64,000 bases of DNA from positions 288,732 through 352,731 of the forward strand of contig NZ_JYOA01000007.1 of assembly GCF_000955805.1 (NCBI RefSeq), in the 5' to 3' direction. Shown here in pieces: positions 57,030 to 64,000 of this stretch (the first letter of the stretch is position 1; every line of letters begins with the position of its first letter). The notes under the pieces were generated by a model. It saw only the letters and a program-made list of their open reading frames with translations. It did no database searches and had not been told where the DNA came from. The translations under genes and the position numbers were made by a program. The stretch is from Pseudomonas sp. 21 (GTDB taxonomy: Bacteria; Pseudomonadota; Gammaproteobacteria; Pseudomonadales; Pseudomonadaceae).

Positions 57030-59246
57030 ATGTTCAAACGCAGCACCCTTTCCCTCGCCATCCTGGCGAGCCTGGCCAGCGTCGTCGTCCACGCGGCCGA
57101 CGGCGAGTCGCCGAAAACCGAAGAAGCGAGCGCCGCGCCGACCCTCGGCAAGGTGGTGGTCACCGCGCAGAAGCGCGAGGAATCGGTACAGGAAGTGCCG
57201 GCGCCGATCACCGTGCTGAGCGGCGAGAAGATCCGCGACGCCTCCCTGCAATCGGCCAGCGAAGTCACCCGCTACACCCCCAACGCCTCCGCCGGCACCA
57301 CCGACGGGCACGGTCGCCCGCGCTGGTGGATTCGCGGCCTGGGCACCGGTGACCAGGGCGCCAACACGGTCAGCCCGATCGGCATCTACGTCGACGACGT
57401 GTACATCGCCAACATCAGCGCCACCGGCTTCCCGCTGTTCGACCAGGAGCGCGTGGAAGTGCTGCGCGGCCCGCAGGGCACCCTGTGGGGCAAGAACACC
57501 ACGGGCGGCGCGATCAACTTCATTTCGCGCAAGCCGACCTTCAGCCCCGAGGGCTACTTCAAGGTCGACATGGGCAATTACGCCAATCGCATCGTCGAAG
57601 GCGCGGTGAGCGATGCGCTGGTGGACGACAAGCTGGCCGGGCGCGTGTCCTTCCATCACCAGGGCCGCGACGGCTACACCGAGAACCTCAACGATGGCGA
57701 CGACCAGGGCGCGCTGGAAGACGACGCCGTGCGCCTGCAACTGGCCGCGCGGGTCAACGACAACCTGGACGCCAACCTCAACGTCCACGCCCGCCACTAC
57801 CACGACACCGCCAGCTACAACACGGTGAGCTACGGCACCCGCCCGGACGGCACCAACCAGTTCGGCTATTCCATCGACCCGAAGCTGGGCAAGGCCAACT
57901 TCAACGCCAAGTACCAGGCCGAGATCGACCAGGCCGGCAGCAACCTCAACCTGGTCTGGCAGCTGGGCGACCTGGAGCTGACCTCCATCACCGCCTTCGA
58001 GCACTTCACCCGCGACGGCTGGACCGACAGCGACAACACCCCGCTGGAACTGCAGCGCAGCTACAGCTATGCCGACAGCCAGCAATGGTCGCAGGAACTG
58101 CGCCTGGCCTCGCCGCGCAGCGACCGGCTGAACTGGGTGCTGGGCTTCCACTACTTCAACGAAGACCTGGAGTCGAAGAACGCCAACGCGGCGCTGCCCA
58201 ACGTCTACGTGCCCAGCTACTACAACAACGTCAGCTACGACCAGAAGACCGAGAGCTACGCGATCTTCGGCAGCACCACCTACAACTTCACCGACGACTT
58301 CAACGTCACCGCCGGCCTGCGCTGGACCCGCGAGACCAAGGACATCGACCTGGAGCGCCTGGTCAACCGCGGCGCCGCCAGCTTCGGCGACGGCCACTGG
58401 TGGCAGCCGGGCAACGTCGACTCACCGCTGGTCGTCAACGCCACCCAGGACGAGAGCAACACCTGGAGCGACTACAGCTGGGACCTGACGCCCGAGTACC
58501 GGATTTCCGATAACGCCCGCGCCTACTTCCGCTATGCCCGTGGCTTCCGCTCCGGCGGCTACAACGCCGGCGTCACCAGCCAGGCCACCGTCGCCAAGGT
58601 CGATCCGGAATACCTCACCTCCTACGAGCTGGGCCTGAAGTCGGAGTGGTTCGACGGCCGCCTGAACGCCAACGCCAGCGTCTTCTACTACGACTACAAG
58701 GACATCCAGCTCAACATCGTCACCGCGGTGAACAACCAGACCGTCTCGCGCCTGGCCAACGGCGCCCAGGGCGAGGCCTACGGCGCCGAGTTCGAGCTCG
58801 AGGCCATCCCGGTGCAGAACCTCCACGTCAACTTCGGCCTGGGCCTGCTGCACACCGAGTTCACCGACTACACCTCGGGCAATGACGACTACTCCGGCAA
58901 CCACTTCGTCCGCGCGCCCAGCGTCTCGGCGGTGATCGGCGCCGACTACCGCATCCCGCTGAACGTCGGCGGCGCGGTGGTGCTGGGCACCGACTGGAAT
59001 ACCCGCAGCCGCCAGTACTTCTTCACCAACGACCAGAGCGCCAACATGCGCACCGGCGGCTACACCCTGGGCAACGCGCGCGTGACCTACGAACTGCCGG
59101 GCGAGACCACGCGCATCACTGCCTACGTGAACAACCTCACCGACAAGGAATACCGCAACCACACCCTGCCCACCGGCTACCAGACGGCGGCGGTCATGTA
59201 CGGCGACCCGCGCACCTTTGGCGTCTCGGTCACCACCGACTTCTGA
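57030..59246 (+). CDS. TonB-dependent outer-membrane receptor
   Basis: A 738-residue receptor with signal peptide (1-22, VVVHA/ADG). A TonB-box-like start GKVVVTAQKREESVQEVP is followed by the plug domain (about 45-155; VEVLRGPQGTLWGKNTTGG) and the 22-strand barrel ending in aromatic ...FGVSVTTDF. It imports a ligand too large or rare for porins. Only 14 bases separate it from a sulfonate-type binding protein gene, so the ligand is probably an organosulfur compound rather than iron. GGGGA precedes the ATG at 57030. Confidence 0.9.
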   Translation: MFKRSTLSLAILASLASVVVHAADGESPKTEEASAAPTLGKVVVTAQKREESVQEVPAPITVLSGEKIRDASLQSASEVTRYTPNASAGTTDGHGRPRWWIRGLGTGDQGANTVSPIGIYVDDVYIANISATGFPLFDQERVEVLRGPQGTLWGKNTTGGAINFISRKPTFSPEGYFKVDMGNYANRIVEGAVSDALVDDKLAGRVSFHHQGRDGYTENLNDGDDQGALEDDAVRLQLAARVNDNLDANLNVHARHYHDTASYNTVSYGTRPDGTNQFGYSIDPKLGKANFNAKYQAEIDQAGSNLNLVWQLGDLELTSITAFEHFTRDGWTDSDNTPLELQRSYSYADSQQWSQELRLASPRSDRLNWVLGFHYFNEDLESKNANAALPNVYVPSYYNNVSYDQKTESYAIFGSTTYNFTDDFNVTAGLRWTRETKDIDLERLVNRGAASFGDGHWWQPGNVDSPLVVNATQDESNTWSDYSWDLTPEYRISDNARAYFRYARGFRSGGYNAGVTSQATVAKVDPEYLTSYELGLKSEWFDGRLNANASVFYYDYKDIQLNIVTAVNNQTVSRLANGAQGEAYGAEFELEAIPVQNLHVNFGLGLLHTEFTDYTSGNDDYSGNHFVRAPSVSAVIGADYRIPLNVGGAVVLGTDWNTRSRQYFFTNDQSANMRTGGYTLGNARVTYELPGETTRITAYVNNLTDKEYRNHTLPTGYQTAAVMYGDPRTFGVSVTTDF

Positions 59247-59260
59247 GCGAGGTAATCTCC

Positions 59261-60337
59261 ATGAACCTTCTGCATCGCGCGCTGCGCCGGCTGCTGCCGG
59301 CCGCCGCCGTGCTGCTCGCGGGCCACGTCCTGGCCGCCGAGCAGCCGACCACCCTGCGCATCGCCACAGTGGCCTATGCCAACGCCGGACAAATCACCTT
59401 CAACGGCCCGTCCTACGTGATCGACCGCGACAAGTGGCTGGAGCAACAACTGGCCAGGCGCGGCATCAAGCTGGAGTGGGTGCCTGCGGCGACGGGCTCG
59501 GTGGGCACCTTCGTCAACGAAGAGTTCGCCAACCGGCGCATCGACTTCGCCTTCTACGGCGACCTGCCGTCGATCATCGCCAACGCCTCGGGCGTGCAGA
59601 CCCGACTGATCGTTCCCGGCGGCATCGGCAACAACGTCTACCTGGTGGTGCCGCCGGGCTCCACGGCGAAATCCATCGCCGACCTCAAGGGCAAGCGCAT
59701 CGCCCTGCACCGTGGCCGGCCGTGGGAACTGTCGTTCGCCAAGCTGCTGGAAGCCAACCACCTGGGCTTCGAGGACTTCCGCATCTTCAACCTCAACCCG
59801 CAGGCCGGCGCCGCCGCATTGAGCGCCGGGCGAGTAGACGCCTTCTTCACCCTCAGCGACGCCTTCCTGCTGGAAGACAAGCAGGTCGGCCGCGTCATCT
59901 GGTCGAGCAAGGAGGCGCCGGCCGACTGGAAGATGCGCGCCGAAGTCTGGGGCGCGCGGGACTTCGTCAAGGCTCACCCGGACCTCACCCAACTGGTGGT
60001 GGACGCCTACCTGAAGGCCGCGTGGTGGGTCTCCCAGGACGCCAACCAGGCGGCGTACCAGGAAGCGCAGTCACGCTCCGGCGTGCCGGTCAGCGTGCTG
60101 CAACGAGAAGTCTCCGGCGAGCCTTGGCCTGCGCACTTCTCCCCGCTCTACGACGACGCCCTGCGCCAGCACTACACCGATGGCATCGCCTACAGCCTGA
60201 AGGCGAAGCTGATCCGCAACGAAGTGAAGGTGGACGACCTGCTGGAGCCGAAGTTTGTCGAGCAGGGGTTGAAGAATCTGCAGCTGGAGAGCTTCTGGCA
60301 GCGCAGCGCCGGGCCTTCCGTCGCTGCCAAGCCGTGA
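59261..60337 (+). CDS. Sulfonate-type ABC substrate-binding protein (SsuA-like)
   Basis: A 358-residue periplasmic protein with signal peptide (1-26). IATVAYANAGQITFNGPSYV, ATGSVGTFVNEEFANRRIDFAFYGDLPS and KGKRIALHRGRPW follow the SsuA/NMT1 pattern for sulfonate and nitrate/taurine binding. No permease or ATPase gene lies within the window, so the import machinery must be elsewhere or beyond the right edge. Cotranscribed with the TonB receptor gene. Confidence 0.85.
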   Translation: MNLLHRALRRLLPAAAVLLAGHVLAAEQPTTLRIATVAYANAGQITFNGPSYVIDRDKWLEQQLARRGIKLEWVPAATGSVGTFVNEEFANRRIDFAFYGDLPSIIANASGVQTRLIVPGGIGNNVYLVVPPGSTAKSIADLKGKRIALHRGRPWELSFAKLLEANHLGFEDFRIFNLNPQAGAAALSAGRVDAFFTLSDAFLLEDKQVGRVIWSSKEAPADWKMRAEVWGARDFVKAHPDLTQLVVDAYLKAAWWVSQDANQAAYQEAQSRSGVPVSVLQREVSGEPWPAHFSPLYDDALRQHYTDGIAYSLKAKLIRNEVKVDDLLEPKFVEQGLKNLQLESFWQRSAGPSVAAKP

Positions 60338-60344
60338 CCTGAGC

Positions 60345-60415
60345 GTAGGAGCGGACTCCGTCCGCGATAGCCTCCAGCGCGCCGCGAGCCAATCGCGGGC
60401 GAACTCCGCTCCTAC
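60345..60415. repeat. REP doublet, GGACTCCGTCCGCGAT variant
   Basis: GTAGGAGC plus GGACTCCGTCCGCGAT; the right arm ATCGCGGGCGAACTCC-GCTCCTAC has three differences. It lies 8 bases after the binding-protein stop. Confidence 0.85.
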
Positions 60416-60462
60416 AGAAAAGCTCGACGATCCACTCGGATCATGGGCGCGTCACGGGCATA

Positions 60463-60489
60463 AAATGCTATCATCAAGCGATAGCATTT
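60463..60489. promoter_or_regulatory. Operator of hicAB
   Basis: AAATGCTATC (60463-60472), spacer ATCAAGC, GATAGCATTT (60480-60489): perfect 10-bp inverted repeat ending 4 bases before the hicA ATG. A -10-like TATCAT overlaps the left arm. HicB proteins bind such sites to repress their operon. Confidence 0.75.
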
Positions 60490-60493
60490 CCAG

Positions 60494-60748
60494 ATGCAAA
60501 GTCGCCACCGAAAAACCCTCGTAATGATATTCCGCACGCCAACCAGTGCATCGATAGTCTTTACCGACATCGAAGCTCTGATTCTGCATTTGGGCGGCGC
60601 TGTCGAAGAGCGCGAGGGTTCGCGGGTGAAGCTGATGCTGCAGGGTCAAACCTGGCGTTGCCATCGCCCGCATCCGGGCAAGGAAGCCAAGCGCTACCAG
60701 GTCGAAGAAGCCCGGGAATTCCTGCGTCGGGCTGGAGTGGAAACATGA
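60494..60748 (+). CDS. hicA: HicA-like mRNA interferase toxin
   Basis: An 84-residue toxin with dsRNA-binding-like fold. MQSRHRKTLVMIFRTPTSAS is the usual start of one HicA subgroup, and the active His is in WRCHRPHPGKEAKRYQV. It cleaves mRNA when not bound by HicB. Its stop overlaps the hicB start as ATGA. The ATG follows the operator palindrome immediately, leaving little leader. Confidence 0.87.
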   Translation: MQSRHRKTLVMIFRTPTSASIVFTDIEALILHLGGAVEEREGSRVKLMLQGQTWRCHRPHPGKEAKRYQVEEAREFLRRAGVET

Positions 60749-61089
60749 GCCGCATGTCTTACAAGGGCTACACCGCCCGTATCGAATTCGACGACCGTGA
60801 CGATCTCTTCGTCGGCCGGCTGCTGGGCGTGCATGACATCATCAGCTTCCATGCCGACAGTGTCGGCGGTTTGCACGCTGCCTTACAGGAAGCGGTCGAG
60901 GACTACCTCGCCGATTGTGCCGAGCGTGGCGTAGAGCCGGAGAAGCCCGCCTCCGGAAAGATCATGCTGCGCATCCGGCCGGAAGTGCACGCCGCCGCCG
61001 CCATTGCAGCCAAGGCGTCCGGCAAGAGCCTGAACCAATGGGCAGAGAATGTCTTCGAGCGCGCCGCGCGCAGACGCACCAGCAGTTGA
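60745..61089 (+). CDS. hicB: HicB-like antitoxin
   Basis: A 114-residue antitoxin. The N-terminal partial RNase-H-like fold (YKGYTARIEFDDRDDLFVGR, SVGGLHAALQEAVEDYLADC) neutralises HicA. The C-terminal ribbon-helix-helix part (KIMLRIRPEVHAAAAIAAK, SLNQWAENVFERAA) binds DNA. ATG at 60745 overlaps the hicA stop. An internal ATG at 60754 is also possible. Confidence 0.88.
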   Translation: MSRMSYKGYTARIEFDDRDDLFVGRLLGVHDIISFHADSVGGLHAALQEAVEDYLADCAERGVEPEKPASGKIMLRIRPEVHAAAAIAAKASGKSLNQWAENVFERAARRRTSS

Positions 61090-61099
61090 GCGCACATGT

Positions 61100-61166
61100 G
61101 TAGGAGCGAGCTTGCTCGCGAACAAACCCTGCGGCGGACTTGGTTCGCGAGCAAGCTCGCTCCTAC
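61100..61166. repeat. REP doublet, AGCTTGCTCGCGAAC variant
   Basis: GTAGGAGCG plus AGCTTGCTCGCGAAC and the exact reverse complement, 19 bases between arms. It starts 10 bases after the hicB stop. Confidence 0.9.
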
Positions 61167-61177
61167 GAACAGCAAAA

Positions 61178-61203
61178 GAAAAGCCCTCGCAAGAGGGCTT
61201 TTT
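61178..61203. terminator. Bidirectional terminator between hicB and the aldolase-like gene
   Basis: AGCCCTC (61182-61188), loop GCAA, GAGGGCT (61193-61199), then TTTTTG on the plus strand and TTTTC on the minus strand. Confidence 0.85.
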
Positions 61204-61218
61204 GTTTGCGGCAAAAAC

Positions 61219-61950
61219 TCAGGCCGCCGCGCCCAGCAGTTTCTGGCCCTGCTCCCAGAGGCCGGTCATCTTCCATTGCTGCTCCAGCACGCCGGGGCCG
61301 AATTCCCGGGAGCCGCCGAGGCCTTCGGCGAGGCCCTGGAAGTAGGCGCCTTCTTCGATCAGCAGGATCAGCTTGGAGGCCTTGATCAGGTCCTCGCCCC
61401 AGAAGGTCGCGCCACCGTTGGCTTCGAGGATGGCCGGGGTGTGCGGGTTCTCGGCGAGCTTGTCGAGGATGAACAGCGGCTCGGGCTGGCGGCGGTCGAT
61501 GTAGATCGGCAGCTCGCGGGCCAGGGTCACGCGCTGGGAGGCGGCGTAGCGGATCGGCAGCACGCGGTGGGCGCTGGCCCAGCCGCCGAGGTACGGCGTG
61601 TGGACGTGGATCACCACGTTGATTTCCGGGCGCGCCTGGAAGATCGCCGCATAGCGCTTGCCGTTGCCGCCGGCACCGCGGCCGCTGAGCGGGGTCGCTC
61701 CGGCGATGCTTTCGTCGAGGATCACCTCGCCGTCATAGGTCGAGATCACCGCGCGGATTTCCTGGTCGTCGGCCCAGGGATTCGGCGCGTGGACGGCGAT
61801 CACCTGGTCGCTGTCCGGCACGCGCACATAGGCCTGGTAGGTATTGGTGGCGGTGAGGGTGCGGCTTTCCTTGAGCACGCGGAAGGCCTTGGCGAAGTCA
61901 CGGCGGACCTGTTCGAGCTGGCTGGCGAGTTGCGGATCGAGGGTGGACAT
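61219..61950 (-). CDS. Class II aldolase/adducin-family protein
   Basis: A 243-residue protein. The zinc-binding histidine pair is in INVVIHVHTPYLGGWASAHR, with later family segments TPAILEANGGATFWGEDL. Relatives include fuculose and rhamnulose-phosphate aldolases, ribulose-phosphate epimerases and decarboxylating enzymes. It is divergent from the SsuD-like gene and may process the carbon skeleton left after desulfurisation, which is inference. GGAGG lies before the ATG. Confidence 0.82.
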   Translation of the reverse strand: MSTLDPQLASQLEQVRRDFAKAFRVLKESRTLTATNTYQAYVRVPDSDQVIAVHAPNPWADDQEIRAVISTYDGEVILDESIAGATPLSGRGAGGNGKRYAAIFQARPEINVVIHVHTPYLGGWASAHRVLPIRYAASQRVTLARELPIYIDRRQPEPLFILDKLAENPHTPAILEANGGATFWGEDLIKASKLILLIEEGAYFQGLAEGLGGSREFGPGVLEQQWKMTGLWEQGQKLLGAAA

Positions 61951-62288
61951 GGAGTGCCTCCTGGCAGTCGGGATGGATGAACCGCGTGGCGGTGTTCCAG
62001 TGACTGAGCAGGACTTGTGCCACTAAAAAATATCACTATTAATCAACAGGTTAGAAAGCAATCAAGCCAGCGGCGGCGCGCCACGCCTGGCTGAACGGGC
62101 GAAATTGCTGCCCGCCCAGCATCCCCTGCTGACCCACTGCTGCTGTACAGACAAACGCCTTGCTGCCGCAGCAGCACACCACCCTGAAAGCCGCGCACGG
62201 CCTGGCCTGCAGCCTTTGGGCACAGCCCTTGCTCAACACCTTGCACGAGCAGCACGACGCTGCCCCCGCCACGTAAAGGAGCAAGGCC
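61951..62288. promoter_or_regulatory. Divergent region of aldolase-like and SsuD-like genes with shared motif
   Basis: 338 bases. It contains CTGCTGACCCACTGCTGC at 62126-62143 and GCTGCCGCAGCAGCAC at 62162-62177, identical or nearly so to the pair upstream of the TonB receptor. An AT-rich patch (AAAAAATATCACTATTAATC, about 62025-62044) lies close to the aldolase-like gene and may be a promoter. Confidence 0.6.
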
Positions 62289-63443
62289 ATGAGCACCGAA
62301 TTCTTCTGGCGACTGCCGCTGGGCAGCGACGGTCCCTATCTCGCCTCGGACAAGAACAACCGCGGCAGCCACATCGAGCGCCCCGGCAACATCGCTCCGG
62401 GCCGCCTGCCCAACGGCGAGCCGGACGGCTTCACCTACATCGACTACATCGCCCAGGTGGCCAAGGCCGCCGAGATCGCCGGCTTCGAGGGCGCGCTGCT
62501 GCCCACCGGCCCGGAGCCGTGGATCGCCGCCGCCGCCCTGGCCCGCGAGACCCGCCGGATCAAGTTCCTCATCGCCTTCCAGGCCGCCTGGACCCTGCCC
62601 GCCTACGCCGCACAGCAGGCAGCGATCCTCCAGCACCTGTCCCGCGACCGCCTGGAGTGGAACATCATCACCGGCGGCAACCCCGCCAGCCAGCGCGCCA
62701 ACGGCGACTTCCTCGAGCACGACAAGCGCTACCAGCGCACCGGCGAGTTCCTCGACATCATCGACGGCCTGTGGAAGAACGAGCAGTTCTCCTACCAGGG
62801 CGATATCTACCAGCTGGAGAACGGCTCGCTGCCCATCGCGCTGCGCAACGTGCGCAAGCCGGGCGTGTACTTCTCCGGCTTCTCGGACCCGGCGCTGGAC
62901 GTCGCGGCAAAGCACGCCGACGTCTACCTGAACTGGGCCGAGCCCATCGACAAGCTCAAGCCGCACCTAGAGCGCGTGCGCGAGCTGGCCGACAAGCAGG
63001 GCCGCGAGATCCGCTTCGGCATCCGCATCGACCTGTTCGCCCGCGAGACCGAAGAGGCCGCCTGGAGCGAGCTGCGCCGCCAGTACGAGCGCATCGACGC
63101 GCGCACCAGCGCCTTCATCAAGAACTTCGCCACCGGCTCGGACTCCGTCGGCGCCGCGCGGCAGACCGCCTACCACCAGAACGTCGAGCGCTTCGACGAC
63201 CTGATCCTCGGCCCCAACCTCTGGGCCGGCTTCGGCAAGGCCAAGCCGGGCCCGACCATCGGCCTGGTGGGCAGCCACGAGAACGTTGCCGAGCGCCTCG
63301 CCGAATACCGCGACGCCGGTTTCTCCACCTTCATCCTCGCCGGCAACCCGCACCTGGAAGAAGCCCTGCGCATCGGCCAGGAAGTGCTGCCGCTGGTGCA
63401 GGGCAAACGCGCCGACGTCCACGAACTCAAGGCCCGCGCCTGA
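62289..63443 (+). CDS. SsuD-family FMNH2-dependent monooxygenase
   Basis: A 384-residue bacterial-luciferase-like (LLM) oxygenase close to alkanesulfonate monooxygenase SsuD (FWRLPLGSDGPYLA, LLPTGPEPWIAAAALARET, YFSGFSDPALDVAAKHADVY, FGIRIDLFARETEEAAW). Residues known as active-site in SsuD differ: the Cys of IPTGRSCEDAW is gone, the His of GIRLH is Asp, and the Tyr of SGYPHLEE is Asn (AGNPHLEE). The Arg of FGIR is kept. It likely oxidises another organosulfur substrate and needs reduced flavin. AAAGGAG lies before the ATG. It is followed after 17 bases by the DszB-like gene. Confidence 0.87.
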   Translation: MSTEFFWRLPLGSDGPYLASDKNNRGSHIERPGNIAPGRLPNGEPDGFTYIDYIAQVAKAAEIAGFEGALLPTGPEPWIAAAALARETRRIKFLIAFQAAWTLPAYAAQQAAILQHLSRDRLEWNIITGGNPASQRANGDFLEHDKRYQRTGEFLDIIDGLWKNEQFSYQGDIYQLENGSLPIALRNVRKPGVYFSGFSDPALDVAAKHADVYLNWAEPIDKLKPHLERVRELADKQGREIRFGIRIDLFARETEEAAWSELRRQYERIDARTSAFIKNFATGSDSVGAARQTAYHQNVERFDDLILGPNLWAGFGKAKPGPTIGLVGSHENVAERLAEYRDAGFSTFILAGNPHLEEALRIGQEVLPLVQGKRADVHELKARA

Positions 63444-63460
63444 CCCACAAGGAGCTGCAC

Positions 63461-64000
63461 ATGTCCCGTCCCCTCGATACCCTCTGGTACACCCGTTGCC
63501 CGGTTCCCACCGGCCTCGGCATCGCCGTGCAGAAAGGCTGGCTGGAAGAATCCCTGGCCGAGCAGGGCACGCAGATCCAGTCGCTGCGCGAGTCCGCCGA
63601 CCAGGCGGTGCGCGAGTCGCACTTCGACCACACGCTGCAGAACTCGGTGCGCCACGGCGGCAACATCCCGGCCATCTGGGCCCGCGCCAGCGGCCGCGAG
63701 ACCCGTGTGATCGGCCTGTCCTGGGCCGATGAAGCGCAACTGATCCTGACCACCGCCGAGAGCGGCATCCGCACCGTGCGCGACCTCAAGGGCCGGCGCT
63801 TCGGCCTGCCGGACTGGAGCGGCGCGCAGATCGACTTCACCCGCGCCCAGGCCATCCGCGGCCTGGAAAACGCCCTACGCCTGGAAGGCCTGGAAGTGCG
63901 CGACCTGGAGCTGGTGGACTTCGGCCTGAAGGGCACCTTCAGCGACGAGGCGCCGGGCAACATCGTCGGCATCACCGGCCACGGCGGCAGCCGCCGGCGC
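63461..64000 (+). CDS. DszB-like desulfinase or related binding-protein-fold protein, partial at window edge
   Basis: The first 180 codons of a gene cut by the window end. It has no signal peptide, unlike periplasmic binding proteins. LWYTRCPVPTGLGIAVQKGW matches the start of DszB (2'-hydroxybiphenyl-2-sulfinate desulfinase), placing Cys13 at the catalytic Cys. His54 and Arg64 in SHFDHTLQNSVRHGGNIPA fit the catalytic His and Arg, with the same spacing of ten residues. DszB shares the fold of ABC binding proteins, so automatic annotation would call it a sulfonate transporter component. AGGAG lies 6 bases before the ATG. Confidence 0.75.
   Translation, partial: MSRPLDTLWYTRCPVPTGLGIAVQKGWLEESLAEQGTQIQSLRESADQAVRESHFDHTLQNSVRHGGNIPAIWARASGRETRVIGLSWADEAQLILTTAESGIRTVRDLKGRRFGLPDWSGAQIDFTRAQAIRGLENALRLEGLEVRDLELVDFGLKGTFSDEAPGNIVGITGHGGSRRR

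Noticed and set aside
56853-58397. 514-codon minus-strand frame opposite the TonB receptor
   Set aside because: Antisense shadow, no domain, and it covers the receptor's signal peptide and plug.

Overview
The window is a contiguous stretch of a GC-rich Pseudomonas chromosome. The order rbbA-type ABC genes, qor, ubiD, rho, trxA, ppx, ppk, hemB, algP, algQ, dsbB/dsbH, hemY, hemX, hemD, hemC, algR, algZ and argH is the order I know from the P. aeruginosa chromosome. Several accessory blocks absent from that species' arrangement sit within and beyond it, so a non-aeruginosa member of the P. aeruginosa group (P. nitroreducens/citronellolis-like) is my inference. No plasmid, phage, insertion sequence, CRISPR array or rRNA gene is visible. 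One tRNA-Arg(CCG) gene is present.

Layout. 1-5.0 kb: a three-gene ABC exporter operon (membrane fusion protein, double-ATPase/permease, permease). 5.2-6.7 kb: a FliL-like secreted protein and a quinone oxidoreductase. 6.9-15.3 kb: a seven-gene minus-strand accessory operon with a polyamine-type ABC importer, an amidase, malonyl-CoA decarboxylase and malonyl-CoA synthetase, with a divergent LysR regulator. Together they look like an uptake and degradation route for a malonyl-amide or malonate-yielding compound. 16.6-26.2 kb: housekeeping genes (ferredoxin-type flavin reductase, ubiD, rho, trxA, ppx, ppk, hemB). 26.4-36.4 kb: mostly membrane proteins (DedA, sterol-desaturase family, FTR1 iron permease fused to cytochrome c, LysE, TerC, MscS) with elbB and an ABC-F ATPase. 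36.4-46.7 kb: the alginate regulatory and heme block algP, algQ, dsbB, hemY-X-D-C, algR, algZ, with a PQQ-type sugar dehydrogenase inserted. 46.9-52.7 kb: argH, an HDOD protein with a degenerate receiver domain, and gabT/gabD.

53.4-56.7 kb holds the tRNA, a lytic transglycosylase lipoprotein gene broken by one nonsense codon, a second lipoprotein, a small acidic protein, a CBS-domain protein and a PphA-like phosphatase. 57.0-64.0 kb is the most interesting accessory region: a TonB-dependent receptor, a sulfonate-type substrate-binding protein, a class II aldolase-like protein, an SsuD-family flavin monooxygenase lacking most of the SsuD active-site residues, and the first 180 codons of a protein keeping the Cys/His/Arg pattern of the DszB desulfinase. 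Two promoter regions of this block share an identical 18-bp motif. The block probably scavenges sulfur from an organosulfur compound of unknown identity. A HicAB toxin-antitoxin pair and two REP doublets lie inside it.

At least ten intergenic sites carry members of one palindromic repeat family (GTAGGAGCG...), mostly as inverted pairs. No REP-associated transposase is present here.
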